DNA from: a virus
Virus record (IMG/VR): IMGVR_UViG_3300037119_006157
Coordinates: 1 to 48,297 of that record
DNA: 48,297 nt
Direction: 5' to 3' (one strand)
Position 1 is the stretch's first letter. Each line of letters opens with the position of its first letter. Below the pieces are notes generated by a model. The model searched no databases, was not told the origin of the DNA, and saw only the letters and a program-made list of their open reading frames with translations. Shown piece by piece: positions 28,954-38,800 of this stretch. The translations under genes and the position numbers were made by a program.

Positions 28954-30293
28954 GAGTGCTCCTTCCTGATGACGGCGAGGTTGTCCTGCTGGTGGATCAT
29001 CTCGTAGTGCTCCTTCTCCAGCAGTTCGCTGAGGAGGGCGTTGACCCCCGGGAACTTAAAGTCGTGGAGGGCGATGATGGCATTCTTCGCGAGCACCCTC
29101 CGCCACGCCTCGAAGTCCCGCCTGACGGCATCGGCCTCGTGGTCGCCGTCGATGAAGATCATGTTCACCGGCTGGTCATGCTTCGACCTGTAGGCGTCGG
29201 CTGCGGCAGCCGTGTCGCACTGCCAGATCTCCACGTTCTCGAAGTCGCTCAGGTTGGCCTCGGCCTCGGCGAGGTAGCCGCCCTCGGCGTGGCCCTCTTC
29301 GAGCTTGCCGGGGAGGCCCTGCTCACCGAGGTCGTGGTCTACGCAGATGAGCCTGCGCTGGGCCTGCGCGAGACAGATGGCGCTCTTGCCCTTGAAGGTG
29401 CCCAGTTCCACCACCACGCCCTCCGGGGGCGTCATCAGGGCCAGCTTGAAGAGGCTCAGGCCCTCCTTGTAGGTGAGGTAGCCCGGCACCCCATAGGGGA
29501 ACTGGAGCATGCCCTCCATGCCCGCCTCGCTCACCCTCTGGCCGTCGCCATTGGGGCCGACCTCCACGATCAGCGGGGTCGCCCAGTCGTAGGCGTCGTC
29601 CTTGCCGAAGCCGAAGGCGGTGGCGAACTCCTCGATGCCGGTGAAGGCGTGGCTTAGCTCGTGGGCACCGAGGACGCAGAAGTCCGCGTAGACCTTGAAG
29701 CCCTCCCGCTGGGCGCGCTCGCAGAAGTCGAAGTCCTCGCCCCCGGCTGAACCCTTGCCATTGACGAACCACGGGCTGCCGATGGCCTCGAAGACCTCGC
29801 GCTGGACGAGCAGCATGCCCGCCCCCACGGCGTCGCATTGGACGAGGTGGTGGCCCTCAAAGACGACGGCGTTTGGCTGCTTGAGCACGTCGGGGTGGGC
29901 TTCGAGGAACTTCATCGTCTCCTCGCCCATGGGGTGATACCAGCGGTAGCCGAGGGCGTCCTCGCGGACGAAGTCGTAGACGTGCGGCACGGGCTGGTCG
30001 GTGCGGGCGAAGTAGACGCCCGAGACGACCGGCAGGTCGTTCTCCAGCAGGTGCTTGAGGGTCAGTTCGTGGAAGCGGATGTCGGCGTCGAGGAAGAGCA
30101 CGTGGGTGAGGGCGGGGTCTTGGAGAACCCTGTCCACGAGCGCGTTGCGGGCGATGTCCACGGGCTTGTTCTCGACCCGGAAGAGGGCATGGCCCCCCTC
30201 GGGCGGCTTGGCCAAGGCCATGAGCGAGTCCACGAAGTAGCCCGGCAGGGGGCCGAGGTGGGGCACGCAGATCGCTACTCGCGGTTCGCTCAA
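28950..30293 (-). CDS. Glycosyltransferase-methyltransferase fusion, 447 aa
   Basis: TTG start at 30293 with GGAGG seven bases upstream. Residues 1 to about 215 are a GT-A glycosyltransferase: VAICVPHLGPLPG, the DxD motif in LFLDADIRF (about 68-76) and GGEDFDFCERA. Residues about 235-447 are a class I SAM methyltransferase of the Methyltransf_24 type: VVELGTFKGKSAICLA, CVDHDLG, FIDGDHEADAVRRDF and ALHDFKFPG. It would add and methylate a sugar, on virion or host surface; the target is unknown. It sits between head and tail genes, behind a hairpin. Confidence 0.82.
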   Translation of the reverse strand: MSEPRVAICVPHLGPLPGYFVDSLMALAKPPEGGHALFRVENKPVDIARNALVDRVLQDPALTHVLFLDADIRFHELTLKHLLENDLPVVSGVYFARTDQPVPHVYDFVREDALGYRWYHPMGEETMKFLEAHPDVLKQPNAVVFEGHHLVQCDAVGAGMLLVQREVFEAIGSPWFVNGKGSAGGEDFDFCERAQREGFKVYADFCVLGAHELSHAFTGIEEFATAFGFGKDDAYDWATPLIVEVGPNGDGQRVSEAGMEGMLQFPYGVPGYLTYKEGLSLFKLALMTPPEGVVVELGTFKGKSAICLAQAQRRLICVDHDLGEQGLPGKLEEGHAEGGYLAEAEANLSDFENVEIWQCDTAAAADAYRSKHDQPVNMIFIDGDHEADAVRRDFEAWRRVLAKNAIIALHDFKFPGVNALLSELLEKEHYEMIHQQDNLAVIRKEHS

Positions 30294-30316
30294 GGGTTGG
30301 CCTCCGGGGGCATGGA

Positions 30317-30348
30317 GAAGCGGGGCCGCTGGAGGACGGCCCCGCTTC
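30317..30348 (-). terminator. 12-bp hairpin after the capsid genes
   Basis: GAAGCGGGGCCG / CGGCCCCGCTTC around an eight-base loop, just past the head-protein stop. No long U-tract, so partial termination or protection of abundant capsid mRNA is likely. Confidence 0.6.
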
Positions 30349-30355
30349 GAGTCGA

Positions 30356-30760
30356 TTACGGCGTGGTGGTCTGGAAGCCCACGGCGGCGCGGTTCCACGT
30401 GTCGCGGTCGCCGATGCGGGCCTTGGCGGCACCGAAGTCCGGGGTGGTGCCCGTGAGGTCGAAGTTCAGCCTGACGTACTTCAGGGGGGTGAAGAAGCGC
30501 CGGGTGATCTTGAACGGCACGGTGCTGGCCGCCGCCACCGAGACGGTCGTCTCGATGGTGAGCAGGTCAGACCACGCGGAGCCGTTGGACGAGTGCTGGA
30601 GGAGCATGTGGAACTGGTCGCCGACATCCTTGCGGGGAATGTCGATGACCACGGCCAGCCCGTCGATGGGCGTGCCGCCGATCTCCACAGTCGGCCCAGT
30701 CTCGTCCTGCGTGAGCGAGGTCGTGAGGGTGCGGAGTTGGAGGTTGCTGTCGAAGACCAT
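30356..30760 (-). CDS. Probable head decoration/structural protein, 134 aa
   Basis: Directly follows the capsid gene (10-base gap) with GGAGG seven bases before ATG 30760. Beta-rich (GLAVVIDIPR, KYVRLNFDLTG), Thr-rich, no cysteine. Small proteins of this size after the capsid gene are often decoration or head-completion proteins; that is inference from position. Confidence 0.65.
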   Translation of the reverse strand: MVFDSNLQLRTLTTSLTQDETGPTVEIGGTPIDGLAVVIDIPRKDVGDQFHMLLQHSSNGSAWSDLLTIETTVSVAAASTVPFKITRRFFTPLKYVRLNFDLTGTTPDFGAAKARIGDRDTWNRAAVGFQTTTP

Positions 30761-30770
30761 GGTGTCCTCC

Positions 30771-31778
30771 CTATGCTGCCGTGAAGCCGTAGAGCTTCGA
30801 GATGCTGCGCGGGCCCCAGTTGGCCAGCCCGTAGGTGGCCTTCAGCCGCCAGCGCAGAACATCGGTGTCTTCGAGCAGGCCGATCTCGTCGAAGCTGGGC
30901 ATCTCGACCGAGAGCCCTTCGAGGTCTTCGGGGGACTGCTTGATGAAGAAGATGCGGCTGCCGTCGCCCGACTGGCTGCCCTCGGTGTAGGTGTTGAGCA
31001 TGACGTTGGTGGTCTGGTCGGCCTTCACCCCGAGGTCGTAGAACGGCACCTTGCGGTAGACGAAGGCTGGCTTCGTCGAGGCCGTCCGCAGGCTGCGCCG
31101 GGGGTCGTCCACCTCAAGGGCGCGCTCCACCCAGTCGTGGTCGTCGCCGCGAAGCTGGAGGCGCATGAGGAGGTGCTCCAGCGCCAGCAGGGTCTCCGAG
31201 TTGGCGAAGGCCGCCGTGGGGAGGTGGCCCTCCACCCGGTGCATGGCGAGGTGGAGCTTCTGGATGAAGGTGTAGGCGTGGGCGTCGGTGTGGGTGGCGA
31301 TCGTGATGTCGCCCGTGTCGATCGACTGGGACGAGGCCAGTTCACCGACCAGCTTGTTGATGCCCTCGAAGCTGTTCGCGTCGGAGGACTGGTCGCCATT
31401 GATGAACGTGTCGTTGAGCTTGTAGGCCGCGCCCTTGATCGCGAGGGACATCTGCTGCGTGCTCTGGCGCTCAAGCTGGGTGGCGTTCTGGGTGTCGAGC
31501 AGCCTCGGGACATCGATGTGGAGCGCCATCTGGTAGACGCTGTACGAAAGCTGCTTGCCCTGCACCGAGCGCGTGGTGATGGCTCCGCCGAGGGCGAGCC
31601 AGTCGGGTTCGTTGACGGCGTCGAAGCGGACGCCCGACTCGCTGAGGGCACCGCCGGTTGAGCGCCACGAGAAGATGTCGGCGACGACACCCTCCTGCGC
31701 GATCCCGAGCATGATGCCTTTCTTCAATGGATGCTTTTCGAGCATCGCATATTGGGCAAGGGTGACCGTGGAAGGCAT
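30771..31778 (-). CDS. Major capsid protein, HK97-like fold, 335 aa
   Basis: Length, position after the scaffold and text (a helical N-arm MPSTVTLAQYAMLEKHPLKK, Gly-rich E-loop-like strands, DRVVLG-like repeats replaced by IAIKGAAYKLNDTFINGD, and a C-terminal domain) fit HK97-fold capsid proteins of podoviruses. It forms the icosahedral shell around the scaffold. ATG 31778 follows GAGGTAGGAA. No protease gene is seen nearby, so maturation cleavage is not indicated. Confidence 0.82.
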   Translation of the reverse strand: MPSTVTLAQYAMLEKHPLKKGIMLGIAQEGVVADIFSWRSTGGALSESGVRFDAVNEPDWLALGGAITTRSVQGKQLSYSVYQMALHIDVPRLLDTQNATQLERQSTQQMSLAIKGAAYKLNDTFINGDQSSDANSFEGINKLVGELASSQSIDTGDITIATHTDAHAYTFIQKLHLAMHRVEGHLPTAAFANSETLLALEHLLMRLQLRGDDHDWVERALEVDDPRRSLRTASTKPAFVYRKVPFYDLGVKADQTTNVMLNTYTEGSQSGDGSRIFFIKQSPEDLEGLSVEMPSFDEIGLLEDTDVLRWRLKATYGLANWGPRSISKLYGFTAA

Positions 31779-31781
31779 TTC

Positions 31782-32786
31782 CTACCTCGTTGTTTTTCGA
31801 CTGACCTCCTGCACGCCCTGTCGGAGGAGTGACTTGTACCCGTCCCCGGCCAGCGATTGGAGCGAGTTCGACCCATTGGAGGGTCGGCCCCCAGACCCCG
31901 CGTCCACGGTCTGTTTTGCGCGGGTCTTCGCTGCCTGTTGGCGGGCCTCCGCCTTCTGGCGCACAGGTGCCCTCTCCGCCTCTGCCTTCTGGGCCGCGAT
32001 GGCCTGCTGGGCAGCGCGCACGTCGCCGACGAGGTTGAACCTGCCGGTCTCGTTGTCGTCGTAGCGGCGAGGGTCTTGGTTGTACCAGTGCTGAAGGATG
32101 GCCTTCACCTGCTGGTCGTTCTTGATGACCTCCATGGCTTGGAGCACGGGGGCGGGCTGCTGGGGCTGCTGCCCCGCGACGTAGGCGGCGTAGCGCTGGG
32201 GGTTGGCTCTCGCGAACTCGCCCAGTTCCGCGTCGTCCATGGCCTCTATCTCCTGCCTCTCCTGCTCCGCCGTGATGGCTAGCTCGCGCTCCTGCCAGCC
32301 CCGTGCATAGGACTGGTCTCGCACGATGTTGACGGTCTGGAGAGCAGCCTCCCGAACCTCGTCCGCTGCGGACTCACGCGCCAGTTCGATCGCCCTGTCG
32401 ATCGCCTCGCCCCGTATCGCGATGGGGACAGACGACCAACGCTTGCCGCCCTTGGCCAGAAGGTTGGCGAACTTGTCGATCTGGGCTTGGGGTTCGGGCC
32501 GCTGCTCCGGTGCTGGCTCCGGTTCTACCTCAAGAGGAACCTCCGCCTCGGCGGGAAGAGCTTCGAGTTCATCCTCGTCCTCTTCTTCGTCCTCAAGGGG
32601 CTCATCCTCGGGTTCCTCGGGAGGGGCCTCCCCCACTGCCTCTCCTCGCGAACGCGCCTCATGGTCTCGGGAGGACTGAAGTACTCCCTCTCTCAGGAGG
32701 TCATCCACGAGAATGTCGAGTCGCTTCGAGGGCTCTGGGCCAGTGCCTGTCGCTTGCTCTTGCGCCTCAGGGGCAGGTGAAGTCAT
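31782..32786 (-). CDS. Scaffolding protein, 334 aa
   Basis: Very acidic N-terminal third (DEPLEDEEEDEDELEALPAE), long helical middle (ELAITAEQERQEIEAMDDAE) and Gln/Ala/Lys-rich C-terminus (AAQQAIAAQKAEAERAPVRQ), directly upstream of the capsid gene. This composition and order are diagnostic of internal scaffolds that guide procapsid assembly and then leave. ATG 32786 behind GGGAGAT. Confidence 0.82.
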   Translation of the reverse strand: MTSPAPEAQEQATGTGPEPSKRLDILVDDLLREGVLQSSRDHEARSRGEAVGEAPPEEPEDEPLEDEEEDEDELEALPAEAEVPLEVEPEPAPEQRPEPQAQIDKFANLLAKGGKRWSSVPIAIRGEAIDRAIELARESAADEVREAALQTVNIVRDQSYARGWQERELAITAEQERQEIEAMDDAELGEFARANPQRYAAYVAGQQPQQPAPVLQAMEVIKNDQQVKAILQHWYNQDPRRYDDNETGRFNLVGDVRAAQQAIAAQKAEAERAPVRQKAEARQQAAKTRAKQTVDAGSGGRPSNGSNSLQSLAGDGYKSLLRQGVQEVSRKTTR

Positions 32787-32861
32787 GCCATCTCCCTGTC
32801 GCCCGGGTATGACCCGGCTCGGCCAACACCAAGGCCGTAGCGCGCAGATGGTAGCACAGGG

Positions 32862-35800
32862 TCAAGCGGCGGCTTCCTCGGGCTCCACGAGGCCGCCCAC
32901 GGCCTCCAAGTCCTTGGGGGTGAGCTTGCCCCGCCGGAAGATGAACTCGGCCTCGGGGTGGGCCTTGCGCCACTTCTCGCGGTCGGTGCTCTCCTTGAGC
33001 AGGCCCAGCACCCTGCGGCGCGCGCCCTTGATGACCTCGGGGTCTACGTCCTTGAGCGTCCGCAGGTAGGCCAGCATGGAGAGCTTGTCGCCCTCGCGGC
33101 GTCGGCGGTTGAGGGCCTCCTGATAGACGGCGTCGATCAGGGCCGCCTGATCCGAGGTGTAGCCCCGGTACTTGGATAGCTGGTAGTACTCGGCCCGGAA
33201 GTCGGCGTACTTGCGCGTGAGGCCCGTGCCCCCGAGGCCCGTGTTGCGCTCGATGTAGGCCCTGTCCTCGGCGCTCTGGAGCCCCTCCCACTCGCGCACG
33301 GCGTCCCAGTCCACCTCTCCCGTGCGGGGGTCTTTGGCCTCGTTGATGGCGTTCGACCACCTGTCCACGGCGTTCTTGGGCTTGCCGACCGCGCGCTCCC
33401 CGTAGACCTCGGAGAGGCGGGCACGCTGCTCAACGGCGCGCTCCTCAAGCTGCTCCTGCCACTGCTGGAGGGTGATCTTGCCGCTCTTCAGGTCGTTGTC
33501 GCTGGCGCGCTGCTGCTCGGTGAGTTCGCCCCTCACCTCCTCGGAGCGCTGCTGGGCGGTGCTCCCTTGGCTGACGTAGCGCTCCCAGAGGTCGGGGCTC
33601 TGCTTCTTGATGCGGTCGCGGTCGGCGGCCTCCAAGTCCCAGAACTTGACCGAGCCGCTGTACTTGGGGTCGCTGCCCGAGAGCTTCTCGGCGGCGTTGT
33701 CGAGGTCGTCGATCGGCCCGTGGTAGGTGGTGGCACCGAGCCCGACGAAGGCCGACGCGCCCACCACCGGGCCAGCGATCGCGCCCTCCAGCAGGCCCGT
33801 GCTTGGGCCTCCCTGTGCGACCAGCGAGCCCGGGCCCGCCCTGCCCGTGGCCGCCGTGAAGGCGTCCTGAAGGAAGAGCGGGACGGTGTGCTCCCAGACC
33901 TGATCGCTGAGGTACGCGGGGCTGAGGCCGGGGTCTTCTCCCCAGCGGCTCTCGCCCCGGAAGATGTCGAGGAAGCTGCCCCCCGTGGGGGAGAGCTTGC
34001 CCTCAAGGAACTTCCCTAGCTCGCCCGTGAAGCTGCTGGGCACAGCCTCCCCGGCGGCGTTAACGGACTGGCCCGTGGCCATGCGCGCGATGGTGCGCGT
34101 GAGGGGCGCGTAGCCCACCCAGAAGTCGAAGCTGACGGGCCCGGCCTTGACCTTACCCCAGTTGCTCGCCCTCGGGTCGTAGCCCACGTCGGCCCCCGCG
34201 AGCGCGGCCATGGCCATGACCGTCGTGCCCAGCCCGACCATGCCCCCGAGGCCCTTGGCCGCCATCTTCCTCGTGACGGGGTCGGTCAAGAGCCACGGAG
34301 TCTGGAAGCGGCTGGCCGCGAAGCGCGGGCTGAAGAAGGCCCCGTTGATGAGCGGCCCGTAGGCCCCGAAGATGTCGCCCCCGCGCCCGCTGATGATGCC
34401 GATGCCCTTGCCGAGCTTCTCCAGTTCGGCAGGCCCATAGACCTTCCCCGCCGCGTCCCACTCGTCGAGGGTCTTGTTGAAGGTGGAGTCGCGGAGGAAG
34501 TTCAGGAGAATGGTGTTGGCCCTCGCCGTGGCGCGCATGCCGGGGATCTTCGAGACCCAGTTGCTGGCGTAGTTCTCCTCGCGCTTGGTCAGGGAGGTGC
34601 CGCTCTTGCCGGGCTTCCACTCGGTGAACTCAAGGTACTTCTCGGCGAGCTTGGCTCGTGGCCCGTTCTGGATGGCCGTCATGATGGCGTCGGCGTTCTG
34701 CTCGCTCTTCATGGCGTTGTAGGCGGCCTTGGCGGCCTGTCCGTAGCCCTTGGGGTTGATGAAGGCGAAGAGGAGGGCCTGCCGCAGGCCATTCGACACG
34801 TCCCCGGCAGCGATGAGCGAGCGCGGCAGGTTGAGGATGTCCGCGAGCACGTTCATGGAGCGCTCGTAGGCAGAGGGGCCAGCGGCGATCTCCTCGGGGG
34901 CCCCGTGGCCTCCCTCCCAGCCCTCCAGCACCGGCTGCTGTGCGCCCATCTCGCTCGGCCCCGGCCTCCTGCGCGCTGGCCCGCGTCCGAACTGGGACTG
35001 GGGGCCGCCCTCCTCCGCGAGGCCCTCGTTGAACTTGCGCCTGACCTTCTCCGCGAGGGTCTCCTTGGCGCTGGGCTTCTTGGGGGGAGCGCTTAGCTCG
35101 GCCATGGCCTCGGGGGGCATGGTGATGGGCCTGTCGGTGGGGAGGGGCACGCCCCGGCGCTCAAACTGCACCCGCCGGGCCGACTCCTTCATCTCGGGGG
35201 TGCTGGTGGGGCTGGAGGCGATCTTCTCCAGCGCCATCATGTCTTCGCGGTCGGCGGCGCTGAGGTAGTGCGCGAGGGTCTGGCTGCCCTCTGGCACCGA
35301 CTCCTCGACGTAGCGCTGCCACTCCTCGGGGCTGGCCCCTCCCCGCTTCGCCTCTGGGGTGGCCAGCATCTTGGCCCGGCGCTCCGCGTATTGCTGATAG
35401 CGCTTGGTGCGGGCGTCGGGTGCCAGTACCCAGTTCGGGCTGCGCCCGTTGTTGGTCTCCCCGTAAAGCTCGGTGAGCATTTGCCCGGCCTGCGTGCGCT
35501 CGCGCGACTCCGCTGGCGAGAGGAGCCCCTGCGCCTTGCGCCGGTCGAGGTCGCGCAGGCGCTTAACCATGACGTCGTCGAGCCCCAGCACCTCCGCCAT
35601 CTCCGAGGGCAGCATGCGGATGAAGGTGGGCTTCTCGGCAGCCCTGACGGCGGCCTCGGCGGCGTCTGCGAGCGGCCCCTCGGGGTTGCCCTCGATCTGC
35701 TGCTTGAGCTTGTCGGGGTTGAGGCCCTTGCTCGCGAGTCGCCGCGCCCGCGCTCCATCCACCATCCCGAGGCGGGGGATGTCGTCGCCGGGCTGGAAGA

Positions 35801-38800
35801 CGTTAAGAATGTCATTCCACACGGCCCTCAGGCCCGCAAGTTCCTCGGCCTCGGCGGTGGCGCTGTAGACCACCTTGTCCTCGGGCATCTCCACGGGGCG
35901 GGCCTTGAACTCCTCCAGATAGGCCTCGGCTGCCTTCTTGGCCTCAGCCTCCACCTCGGCCCGGATCTCTGCCTTCGGCTTGGTGACGCTGTATTCCTTC
36001 GACCAGTAGTCCTTCCCGCCAGCCCAGACCTCGGCGTAGATGGCGCGGTCGGTCATAGACGGGTCGCTGTAGACCTCACTGAAGGTGCCCTGCCCCATCC
36101 AGTGGACGTAGGTCTGCGGCTCGTCGGGCTTCCGCACCAGCCATATGCCCGGCTTGGCGATCTCCTCCTCGATGCCCCGGATCTGGTCGAGCTTCTCGGC
36201 CTCCTTGATGGCGTACTCGCGGAACTCCTTGATGTCGGCGTGCTGGCTGAGGAACTCCACGTCGGCCCCATCGGGCACGTCCTTGGGGTTGATGCCCTTG
36301 GTGATGACCGGGTGCGCGCCGATGTCCCCATCGAGCACGATCGCGACCTCGCCATCGGCCCCCGGGCTGACGTGGTAGACCACCTGAAAGTCGTAGCCCC
36401 GCATGGTCTCGGCGAGGTAGGCCTTGATGACCTGTGCATCGTCCTTGGGGGCCCACGCTGCGCTCCTGCCCGACCCGTCTGGGGCCACGCCCCCGAAGAT
36501 GCCCCTCTCGCTCGCGAGATAGTCCCAGTAGCCCCGCGCCACAGGGGACGCGCCGCCGTGGGTGCTCCGCAACACCGCCCCCAGTTCGTAGAGCGCTATC
36601 CCGAGGGCATCGCGGTACTGGTAGCTGGCGGCGTACATGGTGCCGTCGCTGAGGACGTGCCTGCCCGAGGCCCTCGCGTGGGAGAAGGGGTTGCGGCGGT
36701 CGCTGTGGTCTCTGGGCCAGAACTCCCCGGGGAGGGCCGGGCCCTTGGATGTCTGCCACGCGGTTGGGGCCTGCTCCATCTCGAAGGCCCGCCCCACCGT
36801 GTCATCCACCTGCCGTGGGTCGATGCCAGTAGCCACGCCAGCGGCGTAGAGGCGCTGCACGATGTCCTGCTTCACATGCTCCCACGAGACCTCGCCCTCC
36901 ACGCCGTTAATGGGGTCGCTGGGCCTTACGTAGCCCGGGAGGTCGAGGACGTTGCCGGGCTTCACGTCTAGCTCGGTGGCGTAGAGGTAGCCGGTGCTCC
37001 CGCCGTACTCGTGGGCAAGCTCGGGGTGGGAGGAGTGATAGGCACCCGGGAACTGGGTCGTGCCCCAGAGACCGAACTCGGGGTCAACGCCCCCGTGCTC
37101 CTCGGTCGTGCCGTGGAACCAGATGCGCCCCTCCACGTCGGGCATGGGGGTCTCGCGGCGCTTCTTGAGGGCCCACTCGGCGTCCGCGCGGGTGGCGAAG
37201 CCGCGCTGCATCCACTCGGCCCTCTCGTAGCGGGTGCCATCGTAGCGCCCCGTCATCGCCCCCCAGTCGCCCCGCTCGGGGTCGTTGAAGACCGCCGCTC
37301 CCGCCGGGCCACGGCGCATGCCGGTGCCGCGCATGGACTGGCGCGGCATGCTCGGGTCTGCCGTGCGGAGGGGCTCCCCTATGACCTGCTGGTCGGCATT
37401 GAGGGCCTTGTAGACGATGAGCCCGTCGAAGTCCTCTTCGGGCTCACTCCAGCCCGCGATGGGGTCGCGCTTCTCGGCGATGTAGCCCTCGCGCATGACC
37501 GTGCGCGGGAGGTTCTCAGGGCCGCGTGGGAACTCCTCGCTGGGGCGACCGAAGCGGTCGTTCTCAGGGGCTCGGCCCCGCCGTATCGCAACCTCTGCGG
37601 CGGGGACATCCTCGGCGGCGCGCTGGGCTGCACTGCCCACTGAGCGTGCCGTGGCGGCCCTCACGCCCAGTCCAGTGCCAAGGGCGGTGCCACCGGCCAA
37701 GAGGGCGCTCTCGGCCCGGCTCTGGCCCTCCTCGGGGTTGAGCGCGCCATAGGCCGCGCCCCCGGCTGTCTGGGTGGCGGTGCGGAGGGGTGTGCCCCCG
37801 AATGCCTTGCGGAGGGCTGCCCCTAGTCCCTCGGGAGCAGCGTCGAGGGAGCTTGCGTACGGGACGAAGCCGGGCTTTTGCGGAACTTCCGGTCGAACTC
37901 CGCCTCCAGTTCCCTCAGTTCCTCCTGCAAGCGGCTCAACTCCTCGGTAGGAGCCGATGCCGTGCTCGGCAGAGAACTGGTCGAGGACGACCCCGGAGCG
38001 CCCTCGAAGGTCATCCGTAATCTCCCGAAGCGTTGGGGCTCCCGGCTTGCTTGGCTTGGCTTGTTCGTCACGGCGCAGTATCTCCTCGACCCCATCGTCG
38101 GTGACGCGCTTGCCGTCCACCGCGACCGTTGCGGGTGTTCTCTTCGAGAGAACACCGGGGAAGGTCTCCCTGAAGGTGGCCTCCATTATCTCACGCCGCT
38201 TGGCGTTGATCTTCGCGAGGGCCTCTCGCTCGGCCTCCGGCACCGACTCGCGGATGACGCTCTTCATCTTGATTTTGGCCGCGCGCTGCTTGGGCGTGTC
38301 GACCTCGGTGCGGGCGGCAACCAACAGGTCGCGCTCGTTGGGGATGGCCCAGATCACAGTGCCGCGCTCGTTGGGCGTGACCACGTAGGCGTCCCCGAGG
38401 GCCTGCTGGAGAGCATCACGCGAGGGCGGGTCGAGGCTTGCCCCAAGGTTCAGGTCGACGCCATTGCTCATCCACACGGGCGCGGAGGGAAAGAAGCGGC
38501 TCCAGACCACCGCTTTGCCCCCTCGCCAGTGGGCCGTGACCGCAGCGATGTCATCCAGCTTCTGGCGTTGGGCGGGGTCTACGAGGTGTACCTCCGAGGC
38601 GATGGGCCCGACGCCGAGCGTCTCAGCGCCATCGTCGAACTGCCCAAGGCGGATGTTGCCCATGCGCCTCGCCACGCGGTCGAGGCCGTCGTCGTCGAGG
38701 TGCAGCGTGCCGAGGCTCGTGAGCAGGTCAGCCTGCACCTCCGGCGCAAGCTCGTCCCAGCCGTCGAGGGAGGCGCGCACTTCCGGCGGGAGAAGCTCGC

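Noticed and set aside
32787-32861. Promoter between the giant ejection gene and the scaffold gene
   Set aside because: A 75-base gap, but I see no acceptable -35/-10 pair.
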